This document shows positions 13,297 to 25,344 of a stretch of DNA of 64,000 bases, one piece after another. The notes beneath the pieces were generated by a model. It had not been told where the DNA came from. It saw nothing but the letters and a program-made list of their open reading frames with translations, and did not search any database. The translations under genes and the position numbers were made by a program. The stretch is from Tachypleus tridentatus (Eukaryota > Arthropoda > Merostomata > Xiphosura > Limulidae): assembly GCF_004210375.1 (NCBI RefSeq), contig NC_134825.1, positions 65,463,558 through 65,527,557 of the forward strand, read 5' to 3'. Each line of letters opens with the position of its first letter. The stretch's first letter is position 1.

Positions 13297-13413
13297 TTGT
13301 GTGTAATTAAGCACAGAGCTACATAATGGGCTGTCTGCACTCTGCCCACCTCACGTATCGAAACCCGGCTTCTAGCGTTGCAAGTCTGCAGACATACCGC
13401 TGTGCCACTGGTA
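13297..13413 (-). mobile_element. SINE-2 copy
   Basis: Same orientation as its neighbour 60 bp to the left; CCGCTGTGCCACTGG at the head end. Confidence 0.85.
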
Positions 13414-13699
13414 TTAGAAGATGCAATTCATAACATTTAAATACCAGAATTCCAATCTCAGTTGGAATTAACAGCTACTGAAAAATCAAAAGCATAAAAA
13501 GCTGACTCAGAAGAAGAATTAGATGTTTCAATTTTAGAGCAGCAAGAATTGATATTACCATTCGAATTAATTCATAAGCTCGATTTTTATTGAAGAAATG
13601 ATTAAACAAAGTTTTCGGTTTTAGAAAATAAAGCAAATACTAAAAAAAATATTCAGTTAGTTTCCAGAAAGAAGAGAATCGTTTGAAAGAGAGGTTTGG

Positions 13700-13955
13700 T
13701 TTTGTTTGATTTGTTTTGAATTCCACACAAAGCCGTCCCTAATTTAGCAGTGTAAGCCTAAAAGGAATGCAGCTAATCGTCACAACCCACCGTGAACTGT
13801 TGGACTACTCTTTCACCAATGAATAGTGGGATTGACTGTCACATTATAACACCCCTACAGCTGAAAGAGCGAGCATATTTGGTGTGATGGAAATTCGAAC
13901 CCGTTACCCTCAGATTACAAATCGAGTGCCTTAACCACCTGGCCATGCCGAGTCC
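13700..13955 (-). mobile_element. SINE-1 copy
   Basis: Nearly full length; tail at 13700, tRNA-like head (CCACCTGGCCATGCCG) at 13955. The A-like and B-like promoter boxes are recognisable. Confidence 0.88.
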
Positions 13956-15439
13956 CAGAAGATATGGAAAACTTTGAAACATCTTGTCAGGATTGTGTCA
14001 TCAAGTAGGAGAAACAATTATTTTGATAATTACAACCAATGACGTTCCTCCCAAAACTTTGTCCAATATCTACTTTAATAAGAAGTCATATTCTGTGAAA
14101 CTTCTGGCGATTCCTTTAGTCAGTCACCTTTCTCAGCTGTGAGTATTTTACTTACAGACCTCAAGATTTTGGTTGAGATGGAGAGGATGACGTACTTGGT
14201 TCCCTCTGAGCTCGTGACACTGGATGGCTGCCAAAATTTGTAACACAGCAAGATGTCAATGTAGAAAAGCAGGAACTGAATATTACTCTGTTCTGTAAAC
14301 ATGAAAACAAGTGCCAAAATTGCCCATAAAATGTATGTTTTTTATTTCAAATGCTTGGACGTATGAAGACGTCAATGAGGAACTTATTATGTAACTTTTG
14401 CATTTCTAAGTACGTGTATATTACAATGGTTTTAATATAATACCATAGTTATGCATACAAAGTACACGTATCAGATTTTGAGGATTTCTTGTATTTAATT
14501 ACTTAAAACATTTCCAGTTTGTTGAATTAGACACTATTAGGTTTAATTTTTTGACTGTTTCATGTTGATAGTCCCCTTTTAGTTATGCAGATTACATTAT
14601 TCTCTGAATTTATTTCGTTAATTTTTGTAAATGTAATATGACAAACAAAGTACTTAACGCTTTATCATTCAATAAAGCTCCAATGAAACTTTTTACTGCT
14701 CAAATCACATCTGTGTCATAACAATAATCATGTGGCAGTTTTTAGTTTCCTTTAACATCACTCAATCATATAATCTAATGAAATACTTTGAAAAACTATA
14801 ATTGTATTCTTTGATCTTGAAACTTATGTGAAGTGTGGATAATAGAGATTCATCACCTCATGCTTAATAGTTGGTGAGATATAACCGAAAATAGAAAATC
14901 ACTATTTCGACTTTTCCATCTCGTATCGTTTTCATATATTTCTCAAAATTCTCTGAAATTATCTTCACTGTGATTCTTGAGACTGAAAACTTTAAGTCGC
15001 ACATGATCCATGTTTTAACTTGGATATGATATAGAAATATGCTTGATTCGACTGGCTAATCATAAAAAAATAAACTCATAAACAGCAGACTCTATTAATC
15101 AAACATACAAAATATTTGAAATGTTTTTTTTATTCCGAACACTAGAGGGGTACTATGCCAGCTTACGAAAACTATGTATGTTTCACATACAAACAGATTA
15201 TCCTTAAAGGTCTTTTAAAGCATACAGATGATGAGCACTTCATTGAAATCAACCTTTCATATCGTGACCTGTAACTAGTAGTATATGTATCAAGACACAC
15301 GGTAGTGTCTCGTGAGGCCAAAAGAATCTGTAGGACACACTGTGTGTCACTAACAAGACTGTTAATTTAGCAGTTTTACATTTCTGTTGCTCGGACTGTG
15401 TTAATCCAAACTAACACATATTATCATTGGATGTGCCCT
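13956..15439. other. Non-coding, nothing recognised
   Basis: Only short chance open frames (for example 14120-14317, minus strand). No repeat family identified. Confidence 0.35.
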
Positions 15440-15800
15440 ACTGAATCTTCACTCCGTATACCAATTTTCAAATCAACCCATTAAGAAGTACACGAGATAT
15501 GAATCTCCAAATCTGATTGTATTTTTTCTAATTTTTTTTCTTATTTGCGTTGAAAGTACGAAAAATATATTTGATAGAAAAAGATACTTTTTTCAATTTT
15601 AATATACTGATATATCTTTACAACCTACAATGAAATGTCAAACGTAGTCTAAATATGAGCCACATGTGCAAAATTATTCAATAAAAATCGTTTAATTTTG
15701 ACCAAAATGTTTGCGCACGCTTAAGCAAAAGGTCACGTGAGCTGTCGGTCTGAAGGATTTACTACAGCTTCATCTAAGGGAAAAGTGGACCGTTTTTAGT
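15440..15800 (+). repeat. Dispersed repeat, copy A
   Basis: This matches, in reverse complement, 28390-28730. Shared blocks include ACCAAAATGTTTGCGCA, TTTACAACCTACAAT and TACTACAGCTT. Non-coding; class unknown. Confidence 0.6.
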
Positions 15801-17072
15801 TTTTTATCATTTGGATTAAAGACGAATGATTTATAGCAGTAAAACTATAGGGTGAAAAGACGTGTAGACCCATAAGCATTGGTTAGGCCAAGTAAACTAG
15901 ATTATCATTTTCTAACTCACGTTTTCAAAAGAATCATGCGGGTGGACAGTTGTTATTGGTCATTCATTGCCAACTTTCAGCAGAATAAAAGAGCGTTTAG
16001 TGTCACATGATATTAGCATAAGTAATCACGTTTGGTACAGCTGTATTGTAAGCATGTGGTTGATGAAAAGACACTGTTAATCTATATTCCATGGCGTTGC
16101 TGTGTTAAAGAGGCAAAACTATCACCATATATTTTAAATAATATGGTAGGTCTGTAAAGTATAGATCTGTTCCGAATAAGAGAGTCGCGACCCCGTATTT
16201 GATATTAGTTGGTATCAAATATCACTTTTTCTTGCTCGCTGTGGTTTGTTGGTTGACCAAAAATTCATGATATCTACTCAAAATCACCTTAGGTATGAAA
16301 ACAGAGGTGCGGTAAAAAAAAAAAAAGACTAGGTGTGCGATTTAAAGAAGTATATCAAAATTGGCGACAAAACTGGTAGCTACACTTATAGCTTTTTTAA
16401 GCAGTTTACAGCAGTTAATCATTCCTTAGATCACGTGTCATGTTTTACCTACTATCATGCTTTCTTTGTCTGTACTCACTGTTATACCTGGATTTTGTTG
16501 CTCACCATACCATCCAAGTTTAGAAGGGTTATACTATGATGTCATGTTTTCATGTCCTTTAACTATAATTTCTGGATTAATGTACCGAATATTTTGGAAT
16601 TGTGTATCTCTAGAAGGGATAAATTGAATTATAATCTTGAACAGATTCACTGATGATCATCACTTTCTTCTCTAGGGAAAGAATTCTAATATAGAATGTA
16701 AAAGATAAGAGCCTTGCGTCTGACGTTCTCTAAACGGCTTTGTTGATCTGATAAGATTTGGTTCTGAAAACATCCACTCTGAGACGGAGAAAGTCAGATT
16801 TTAGTTTCGCATGGTTTTTCCTGTTTATGAAGATCGTTCTTCAACTGGTCGAAGAGCTGAGGAGCACTGGAAAGGTAATCATTTTCATTTGTTGAGAGGA
16901 GGTCAGTTTGTATTGAAAGACCAAGTTTCTTCAGTGTGGTATATGATCCTAAGCTGTATGGTTGACGTTGGACGATTTGTCAAAAGTTAATTCGATCACT
17001 AAGATAAAAATCGAAAGACTGAAGACGACTCATAGGGCTTTTCAGTTGATTCTGAAAGAATTTATTGGAGAC
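15801..17072. other. Mixed-composition stretch, unassigned
   Basis: A poly-A run lies at 16314-16326. Between 16620 and 17072 the composition is less AT-rich and short coding-like runs occur in several frames, adjoining the unrecognised frame at 17073-17384. Confidence 0.3.
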
Positions 17073-17384
17073 TCAAGAAATGCTTGATACCTGCTTGATA
17101 CCGTGTTTAGATGTTTGGATACCATGCTTTCTTTGATTATCACGACCTTTGAACGATTGGTTCTTTACGATATCCTTTCTGACAAGTTTATGGTGATCTT
17201 CTTGAACGTCAATTGTATTATCTTTTCTTTTCATCGTCACTGTTGATAAGAGTTCTACATTTTTCTGGTTTGTAGTAATGTATTCTAAGTAAGGATTCGA
17301 TTTGCTGTATTGGGTTTTTCCAGAACCATCGAATGCTTTGCATTTTTCTCGGACGTGAATGGACGCAGAACTTTGAGAAGTCAA
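17073..17384 (-). other. Unrecognised 103-codon open frame
   Basis: A hydrophilic, Lys/Ser/Asn-rich frame (includes SKSNPYLEYITTNQKNVELL and NQSFKGRDNQRKHG). It starts without an ATG at its 5' limit and is closed upstream by a stop. The surrounding 16.6-17.5 kb is less AT-rich than its neighbours and has short coding-like runs in several frames. It could be an exon or a decayed gene; no family was recognised. Confidence 0.2.
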
Positions 17385-17703
17385 ATAATATTAAAATGAG
17401 CCGTCAGGTTCAGGTTCTGTATACTGAACAGAAAGTACAGGTACAGGAAGACTGCTGATGCAGACGAAAGGAAACGGTATCAATAGAAACTGTATATATA
17501 TAAGCTAAGTTAAATTACACATAATAAAACATCCCTTATAGTAAATTTAATAAATTATCTTTGACAAGTTTTTCTACGCAATATCACAGATTTTTATATA
17601 ACATTATATCGCCATTTATGGCTTGATAATTTAATAAAAGTACTCAACTAAACTCACTCAACGAAACGATCATTTTTTTAATTACTTTCATAGTTTTACC
17701 TCC

Positions 17704-17980
17704 GGCCCGGCATGGCCAAGCGTGTTAAGGCGTGCGACTCGTCATCTGAGGGTCGCGGGCTTGCATCCCCGTCGCGCCAAACATGCTCGCCCTTTCAGCC
17801 GTGGGGGCGTTATAATGTGACGATCAATCCCACTATTCGTTGGTAAAGAGTAGCCCAAGAGTTGGCGATGGGTGGTGATGACAAGCTGTCTTCCCTCTAG
17901 TCTTACACTGCTAAATTAGGGACGGCGAGCACAGATAGCCCTCGAGTAGCTTTGTGCGAAATTCAAAAACAAACAAACAA
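17704..17980 (+). mobile_element. SINE-1 copy, well preserved
   Basis: The tRNA-like head starts GGCCCGGCATGGCC with A box (TGGCCAAGCGTGTTAAGG) and B-box region (GCGGGCTTGCATCCCC), and the body ends in (CAAA)n at 17980. Close to the window consensus. Confidence 0.93.
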
Positions 17981-19030
17981 GTTTTATCTCCTAATGGACC
18001 TAAATCTATTGTTGCTAATTATCATAAACGTGGTTTGTGTACAGAACAAAACAACTGTTACATTACTTATTCGTCAAATACATTTTCATTCTTTTTCTTT
18101 TGATGGACATAATAAACAATTTAGGATAATCCTTCAGGATGGGTACATTCTGTAATAAACATATGTCGAAATAGCCATCGTTAAGTGTTTAATATTATCA
18201 ATAATAGCTTCAGCTACTCACTAGTTTCAACAATAGAACATTTCTAAACAAACCAGATTTTTGTAGCTGGTTTGCAAGTTGAACATTTATCCTCTTTTTG
18301 TAAGATGTCAGTTGTTTTTGACAGACACTTAACGTAACAATGTTGTTTCATCACTAGAACCACCTGCAGACACACAAAGTCAAGTATAGAAAAGAAAATC
18401 TGGACGTGGGACATTAAACTCCTGGGATGGAGATAGAGGTTCAGTGAAGAGAGAGTTAACCTGAGGGCTGAAGAAATCTGGGAATTGGAATAATCATCCC
18501 TATATTTCTGGAGTTGACAGTTAAGAAACGTCCGTACGAGACTACCAGTGGGGCTCAGCTAATTCTATTATTCTATTCTTTACACATGACGGTTTTATAC
18601 TTATAGCTTTGAACAAGTCTGGCAATCGTATTTCAATTCACTTAGGTTATTAGGTTCGTTTTTATGAAAATAATTTAACTGAAGTCCACTCCTACTTACT
18701 CAAAGTGGAAATGTCATGTTTGTTGTCCTATGTGAAACCTGCAAGTCTTTTGTACAATATTTGTAATATTAGTAATGAAAAACACTGAAGGAACTTTTTG
18801 TTTTCTAAACTTAGGCTTATGATTTGTGAAGTTTTCAAGCCTCTTTTAGACATTGTATAGCGAAATAACACATAAGTGGATACAAAAGTGTGGTTGTAAG
18901 AAACGAATCGATAATTAGATATAATTTACAGCCAACTTATACTTGGCAATTATTTGTTGCGAAACTGGGGGAAAAAAAAGGAATAAATAAACGCAACGGA
19001 CAATGTCTTTATATTTTTTCATTAACACTT

Positions 19031-19300
19031 TTGGTTTGTTTTGAATTTTGCGCAAAGCTACTCGAGGGCTATCTATGCTAGCCGTCCTAATTTAGCAGTG
19101 TAAGACTAGAGGGAAGGCAACTAGTCATCACCACCCACCGCCAACTCTTTGGCTATTATGTTACCAAAGAATAATGGGATTGACCTTTACATTATAACGC
19201 CCCACGGCTTAAAGGGCGAGCATGTTTGGTGTGACCAGGATTCGAACTCGTGACCCTCGGATTACGAGTCGAGTGTCTTTACCACCTGGCCATGCCGGAC
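19031..19300 (-). mobile_element. SINE-1 copy
   Basis: Full length: tail TTTGGTTTGTTTTGAATTTT at the left, head CCACCTGGCCATGCCGG at the right. Confidence 0.92.
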
Positions 19301-20603
19301 TGCTTACTGCTGTCAAAAACTTTCTCCTTACTTTGTGGCTGTGAGTGTGTTATAAGAGTGACTGTTAAATTTGACTATTCGGTCAAACAAGAGAATCCAA
19401 AACTTAGTGGTGGGTGCTCTTGATTAGTTGTTTTCCTTGTAGTCTTTCAGTTTAAGTTAAGAAAGACTTGAACAAAAACTCTTTGTATAGTTTTTCACGA
19501 AAATTCTGAGATAAATGATCCATTTTCTGTTAATTTTAACAGCATACAATATGTTAAGTTTTAGCGCACATTTTTAAATACTTCTTGATTATTTCAGTTA
19601 ATTGTTTAATATTTAAAATAAAATTATTTCCAACGTGAAATTCGCATAACAAAAGCTAACGTTTTCAAATATTTAAAAACAACATACAAAGTACTAAATA
19701 TAAAATAGGCACAGAAAAAAAATTAACGTAAACTCAAGGTTATTTAATACATTAGCATCAGTATTATGAATGTGTCATTAGAATGGAGCGTAGCCTACTG
19801 CACACAGTTTAACGACTGTGCAAGTTGTAATATCTTATAAAGTGTGATTTTATTTGTGATTATGCAAATGAAGTTTTGTATAAGTTTAAGTTCATCTTGC
19901 GAGACATTTTACTTCGTTCAGAGTATTTCTGTTGAAGATACTGTAAGTTTTTAAACAACATTTGTGGTCTTTCTAAAAAATAATGAGCTCAAAAAGTAGG
20001 TTTGAAAATGACCGTTTGACCTCGTGATCTCATTTTATGAAAGAACCTCAATACTGAAGTGATACACGCAGCTAATTAAAACAGAGCTATGTATTTGCAG
20101 ATTGACTACGCTAAAATTTCATGACTATTTTTAATAATTAGCAATAGCTCTTTTTTAACTTTGCGCGATTATTTTTGTCAGTTATGTCAGAATAATTTGC
20201 AAAAGCTTTTGCGAATAGACAAAAACAAACAAACAAGCAAAGATTTTAGTGATAAACACTCTGTATTATAACAACTATTGGAGTGAAATATACAACTTAT
20301 ATACTACTTTACGTTTCCTACAGCGTAGCTAGAGGAAAAGACAAAGTAAGATTGTTTGAATATTAGAGAAATAAACGAATTAGTTTTATTCATTTAAGTA
20401 TTTAAGATTTCTTGAAGATATGACTAGTTAAAGTGGTTAGATACTTTACGTACAATTTTACTGAACATTTGATATTTTAAATAGCAAAATATATAAATAC
20501 TACAACAGTCTTCGTGTTTGTTTTTCATTGTTTTTGTAGTAAATGCTCATAGCGACTGCTTTCAAGGTTTAGTATCTATAAAGTTACCGTTTGTCTATTT
20601 GGA

Positions 20604-20711
20604 ATGATGTACCAAGCTACACAATTGGTTGTCTGTGCGCTGCCCACCACGAGTATCAAAACCTGCTTTCTGGGAGTGTGAGTCCGCAGACATAACGCTG
20701 TGCCACTTGGG
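20604..20711 (-). mobile_element. SINE-2 copy
   Basis: TGCCCACCACGAGTATCAAA and GTCCGCAGACATAACGCTGT identify it. Confidence 0.85.
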
Positions 20712-20927
20712 ATTTATAAGGTAATTGTTTAACAATAATTTAGAGACCATAGTTATTTGGAAAAAATAAATTTGATACTGTGCGATTTCAGTTTTCTATA
20801 CAATACTATCTATCAGTAAAAATCCTCAGCATTTATTAGTCACGAAACTTTATCTGCGAGATAGTTTCCATTTTGTTTACTCGGTTGTTGTATTAAGCCT
20901 TTTTATGTTTATATTTCCGTATTATTT

Positions 20928-21037
20928 GTTTGAAGTTAAGTGCAAAGTTACACACGAAACTATCTGAGCTCTATCTACCATAGGTATCGAAAACCGGTTT
21001 CTAGCGTTGTAAATCCGCAGATATACCGCCGTGCTAC
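20928..21037 (-). mobile_element. SINE-2 copy
   Basis: GGTATCGAAAACCGGTTTC and CGCAGATATACCGCCGTGC identify it. Confidence 0.8.
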
Positions 21038-21744
21038 TTATAGTTGCACGAAGTCGAAAGATAAAATATATCTCCAACCTCATTAAAATTTTTCTCTTAG
21101 AGTGAAATGATAAATAATAAATAAAACGGACTAAGTCGATTATGACCTCGATAAATTAATAATACTATGGTAGAGATGTACAAATATTGTTAATTAATGA
21201 AAAAATAAAATGATAAAATCGTAATTACTTTTCGATCATAGAAATATACCTGCATATTCTAAAAATCTGAATAATGGATCGGAAGGTCCAAAGTGTCATT
21301 ATATGCCACTAAACATGATTCTTATTTTCATTTGTGGTGGGTGGTGTTATGGATGTGACAGTCAGTCCAGCTAATCATTTAAGTGTAGCCATATATGCGG
21401 TAGGTACTGTTGACTAGTTGTCTTTTCTTAGATCAGCAATTATAAATTTAGTATGGCTGTATCTGAATCTTTGAGATCTCTGACATGACCATTTAGCTCA
21501 TTTTTTCGTTCAGGTTTAAAATACAAAGTGTTCTCTGTTTCAACGCTCCAATAGACTAATATGCATATTTAGGGCTGTAGCGCAGCGCCCTCTGATACGA
21601 TTGTGACTTTACAGAGTTTTTCATTCAAGCCTTATCGTATGTTCTTCTATCAGACGCTCATGGAAGTCAAATTTAAACAATACATGTAAAGTCGTTTTTA
21701 TTTAAAATATTTCTTTCACTCGTATTTTCTGCTTCTTGCTTCTT

Positions 21745-21843
21745 AATTGTATGTCTGTTGTTGAAAACAAAGCTTTGCTGTGGGTTATCCGTGCCTTGGC
21801 CCCTTATGGATCGAACACCGAATTTTATCGCTCAGGCACCAAG
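21745..21843 (-). mobile_element. SINE-2 copy, diverged
   Basis: GCTGTGGGTTATCCGTGCC and ATGGATCGAACACCG remain; the head is short. Confidence 0.55.
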
Positions 21844-21939
21844 GTTAATGAAAACTACCAGTTATAAACTGATAATAACATATTCACGGAAATGTAACTA
21901 TATATGGGGTTATATGTAACTTGACTTAGTGCTCTAACA

Positions 21940-22208
21940 GCCCCTGTATAGCCTGATTGTTAGGACTCGCAATTTGAAGATTGCGGGATCAAAACTTCAT
22001 TCCACCAAACATGCTCGTCCTTTCAGCCGTGGGAGCGTTATAATGTAACGATCATTCCAACTATACGTTGATAAAGGAATAACCAAAGTTTTGACGGTGA
22101 GTGATGATGACTAGCCGTCTTCTCTCGAATATTTCACTGCTAAATTAGGGACGGCTAGCGTAGATAGTCCTTGTGTATCTTTGCGCGAAATTCAAAAACA
22201 GACAGATG
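21940..22208 (+). mobile_element. SINE-1 copy with target duplication
   Basis: Flanked by GTGCTCTAACA at 21929-21939 and 22209-22219. The head is diverged (GTATAGCCTGATTGTTAGG); the body and (AAACA) tail are clear. Confidence 0.9.
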
Positions 22209-22624
22209 GTGCTCTAACATTAGGAGGTTTCCAAGTTCAAAGTATGCCCTATATATCAATTAGAAGTAAATCATTAACTAGTGGGAGAAATTTAAAAAAA
22301 CAAAACAGATAACATTTGAAATCAAACGTTTCAGCACCTTGACTCTGAACACGACTAAATTTAAAAGAAATAATAATCTGTATATTTTTATAATTAGTAA
22401 AATATTACTTTCCTTATTCACAACGTTTGTCAGGCCAAAACTTCTCCAACATGTAAAAATAGGCTTCAACAAATATTTATTTTGTAAGGATTATCTTTCT
22501 ATAAGTTTATTGTGTGTTTATGTCGAAGACAAAGCTACTACACACAACAATCTGTATTGATATTGCTAACACAAAGGGTACATAAATTATGTTAGAAAGT
22601 GAAGATAACAAAAATTGTGGTCGA

Positions 22625-22887
22625 GTTTGTTTGGAATTTCGCGCAAAGCTACACCAGAGCTATCTGCGCCAGCCACCCCTAATTTAGTAGTGTAAGACCA
22701 GAAAAAAGGCATCACCACCCATCGCCAACTTTTCGACTACTCTTTTACCAACGTATAGTGGGATTAACCGTCATATTATAACGCCCCCACAACTGAAAGG
22801 GCGAGCATATTTGGTGCGACCGGGATTCAAACCCGCGATCCTCGGATTACGAGTCGAACGCCTTAACACGCTTGACCATGCCGGGCC
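22625..22887 (-). mobile_element. SINE-1 copy
   Basis: Near full length; a small deletion near 22700 in the body. Head end CTTGACCATGCCGGGCC at 22887. Confidence 0.92.
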
Positions 22888-22907
22888 TTTGTAGTCAACC
22901 CTGAATT

Positions 22908-22978
22908 TACACAATGAATAGTTTATCTGTTGTGTGTTCACCACTGGTATCAAAACCAGATATTTATGGCTAAGAAAA
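22908..22978 (-). mobile_element. SINE-2 fragment
   Basis: TTATCTGTTGTGTGTTCACC followed by GGTATCAAAACC; an old partial copy directly beside a SINE-1. Confidence 0.45.
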
Positions 22979-23498
22979 CAAAACAGGGGGTATAAACGGA
23001 AAAGTTTTTTTTTCGTATTTGTAATTCGAGCATTTAACAATAACATTGAATATTACTCCGACAGATGGCGAAATAAATTAAATTCATGCCTACTCCAGAA
23101 ACAATGAGCCAAGGCCGAGATATAGAATTATTAGTCATTTTCTGACAGCACCTTTTTTTTGTTTTTTCTGGTTCTGTAGTTTCTTCCCACGGTCTCTTCA
23201 AAACTAAACATTTATCTTTGTTATGTTTTAACCCTTAGTGTTATAGTGGCAACTGACGTCAAGCAGAAAATGTCGACGTATTAATTTACAACGAAGGGTG
23301 GAATTAATGGAGTAATTTCTTCCTTTTAACCTTTACCATTAATAGTAAAAATACAACACGCAATTCCATAATTGGTAAATGAGATTACAACAGAGCTTCG
23401 TGACTGTAAAACACGTAGATACAGGTAGAGTGAATCGCGATAAATTATATAACTTAATTTAGTAAAGAGTTTTAACAGACTTGGACTTAAAACACAGA

Positions 23499-23776
23499 GC
23501 CCGGCATGGCCAGAGGGTTAAGGCACTCGACCGGTAATCAGAGGGTTGCGGGTTCGAATCCCCGTCACACCAAACATGTTCGCCCTTTCAGCTGTGAGAG
23601 CGTTATAATGTGACGGTTAATCCCAAAATTCGTTGATAAAAGAGTAACTCAAGAGTTGAAGGTAGGTGGTGATAACTAGGTGCCTTACCTCTAGTCTTAT
23701 ATTGCTAAGTTAAGAAGGGCTAGCGCAGATAGCCCTCGTGTAGGTTTGCGTGAAATTTAAAACAAGCTAAACAAAC
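23499..23776 (+). mobile_element. SINE-1 copy
   Basis: Head GCCCGGCATGGCCAGAGG, B box GGGTTCGAATCCCCG, tail of AAACAA-type repeats. Full length. Confidence 0.92.
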
Positions 23777-24385
23777 TAGAAAACAGAAAAAAAGGATTAA
23801 TCGAACTGTAATATAATGGATAAAGTTCTCACTTTTAACAACGAGAGAATATTCTGTCTCATGTAACACACAACTACATGAAGAGCTTTAGAATAAAGAG
23901 AATAGTCATCTTACTTTGTCTTTTGCTAAAGTGGATATTTTTGGGTTATTTGTCATTTTCTGGTGGCTTTAATCACCATAACTTATTCAATGTGAATCAT
24001 TTTGTTTTATAAAACAAACAGTTGTAAAAGGTGTGTAGACTCATTAGTGGTTACTTCTTATTTCTACTAGTAACAAGAAATTATATATTATTTACAATAC
24101 TCCTTCCTGCATTACATTATTCGTTCATTGCACCCCTAAGATGGATGAACATATGTGTATGGTGGTGGGATCCAGGAATAAGTAATGCAGATTTTCTTCC
24201 CTCTCATATGCCCTCTACTTTCTGAACTTTTCCATCCAACTCTAGAATTTTAGAATAATTATTTTTGTTACAATTTTATACATTTTCACTTGATTTCTAT
24301 CGGTACTGTAACTTCTATGTGTAAAAATCACCGACTTATTCAATTCTTTTCTACACACATTACTTTTTAAAGCAAGGACTTGATT

Positions 24386-24649
24386 TGGTTTGTTTTGAAT
24401 TTTGCGCAAAGCTACACGAGGGTTATCTACGCTTAACGTCCCTAATTTATCAGTGTAAGACTTAAGAGTAGGCAACTAGTCATCATTACCCACCGCCAAC
24501 TCTTGGGTTACTTTTTTACTAACGAATAGTAGAATTGGCCTTCACTTTATAGCGACTGAAAGGACGAGCATGTTTGGTGTGACGGGGATTCGAACACGCG
24601 ACCCTCAAATTGCGAGTCAAGTGCTTTATCCACTTGGCCATGCCGGGCC
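24386..24649 (-). mobile_element. SINE-1 copy
   Basis: Full length with a short deletion in the middle (about 24560). Head CACTTGGCCATGCCGGGCC at the right. Confidence 0.9.
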
Positions 24650-25080
24650 ATTGAAGTAAGGAATGTCAACACCAGAATACTTCGGTAATAGTATGCATTA
24701 GATTATCTATTTCCATACAAGACACATAATGATTAGTACTTTAGGCTGTAACTAATCTTCAGTGGATCGCTTGCTGTTCTAGGTATGCAAAGGTAAATCC
24801 TTTGGTTTGCAGACTTACCGTAGGTACACGGTTGTTTACCAGTTACAGCTGATGGAGAAAAAGAAAATTGATGTTTTTACGACCAGGTTTCTAGAGCTCA
24901 AGAACAACTAGCCGAACTCTAGAGGTAATTTCGTATCTGATTAGTGATGGGGTTTTCGTCTCTGTTCGTTTGGCCGAGTTCTACCGTCATCTTGACGTAC
25001 TATCATACAGTATGTTTAGGCAACTAACTACTTTCAACTGTATTTTTATGTATTATAACTTATTTCGGACGAGTATCTAG

Positions 25081-25344
25081 TTTGCATGGCCAAGCGCGTA
25101 AGGCGTGCGACTCGTAATCCGAGGGTCGCGGGTTCGCGCCCGCGTCGCGCCAAACATGCTCGCCCTCCCGGCCGTGGGGGCGTTATAATGTGACGATCAA
25201 TCCCACTATTCGTTGGTAAAAAAGTAGCCCAAGAGTTGGCGGTGGGTGGTGATGACTAGCTGCCTTCCCTCTAGTCTTACACTGCTAAATTAGGGACGGC
25301 TATCATAGATAGCCCTCGAGTAGCTTTGTGCGAAATTCAAAAAT
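25081..25344 (+). mobile_element. SINE-1 copy
   Basis: The head lacks its first few bases (starts TTTGCATGGCCAAGCGCG); the body is close to consensus and GC-rich. Confidence 0.92.

Noticed and set aside
13106-13413. Regularly spaced repeats suggesting a CRISPR-like array
   Set aside because: The units are SINE-2 copies of over 100 bp in a eukaryotic genome; there are only two, with no short spacers.
17704-17780. tRNA-like sequence with A and B boxes (and the heads of the other SINE-1 copies)
   Set aside because: It continues into the SINE body and tail, lacks a proper acceptor-stem partner, and recurs many times; it is a SINE head and not a tRNA gene.
22771-23046. 91-codon minus-strand frame
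   Set aside because: Much of it is the SINE-1 at 22625-22887 read through; similar peptides appear from other SINE copies (for example 50237-50488).
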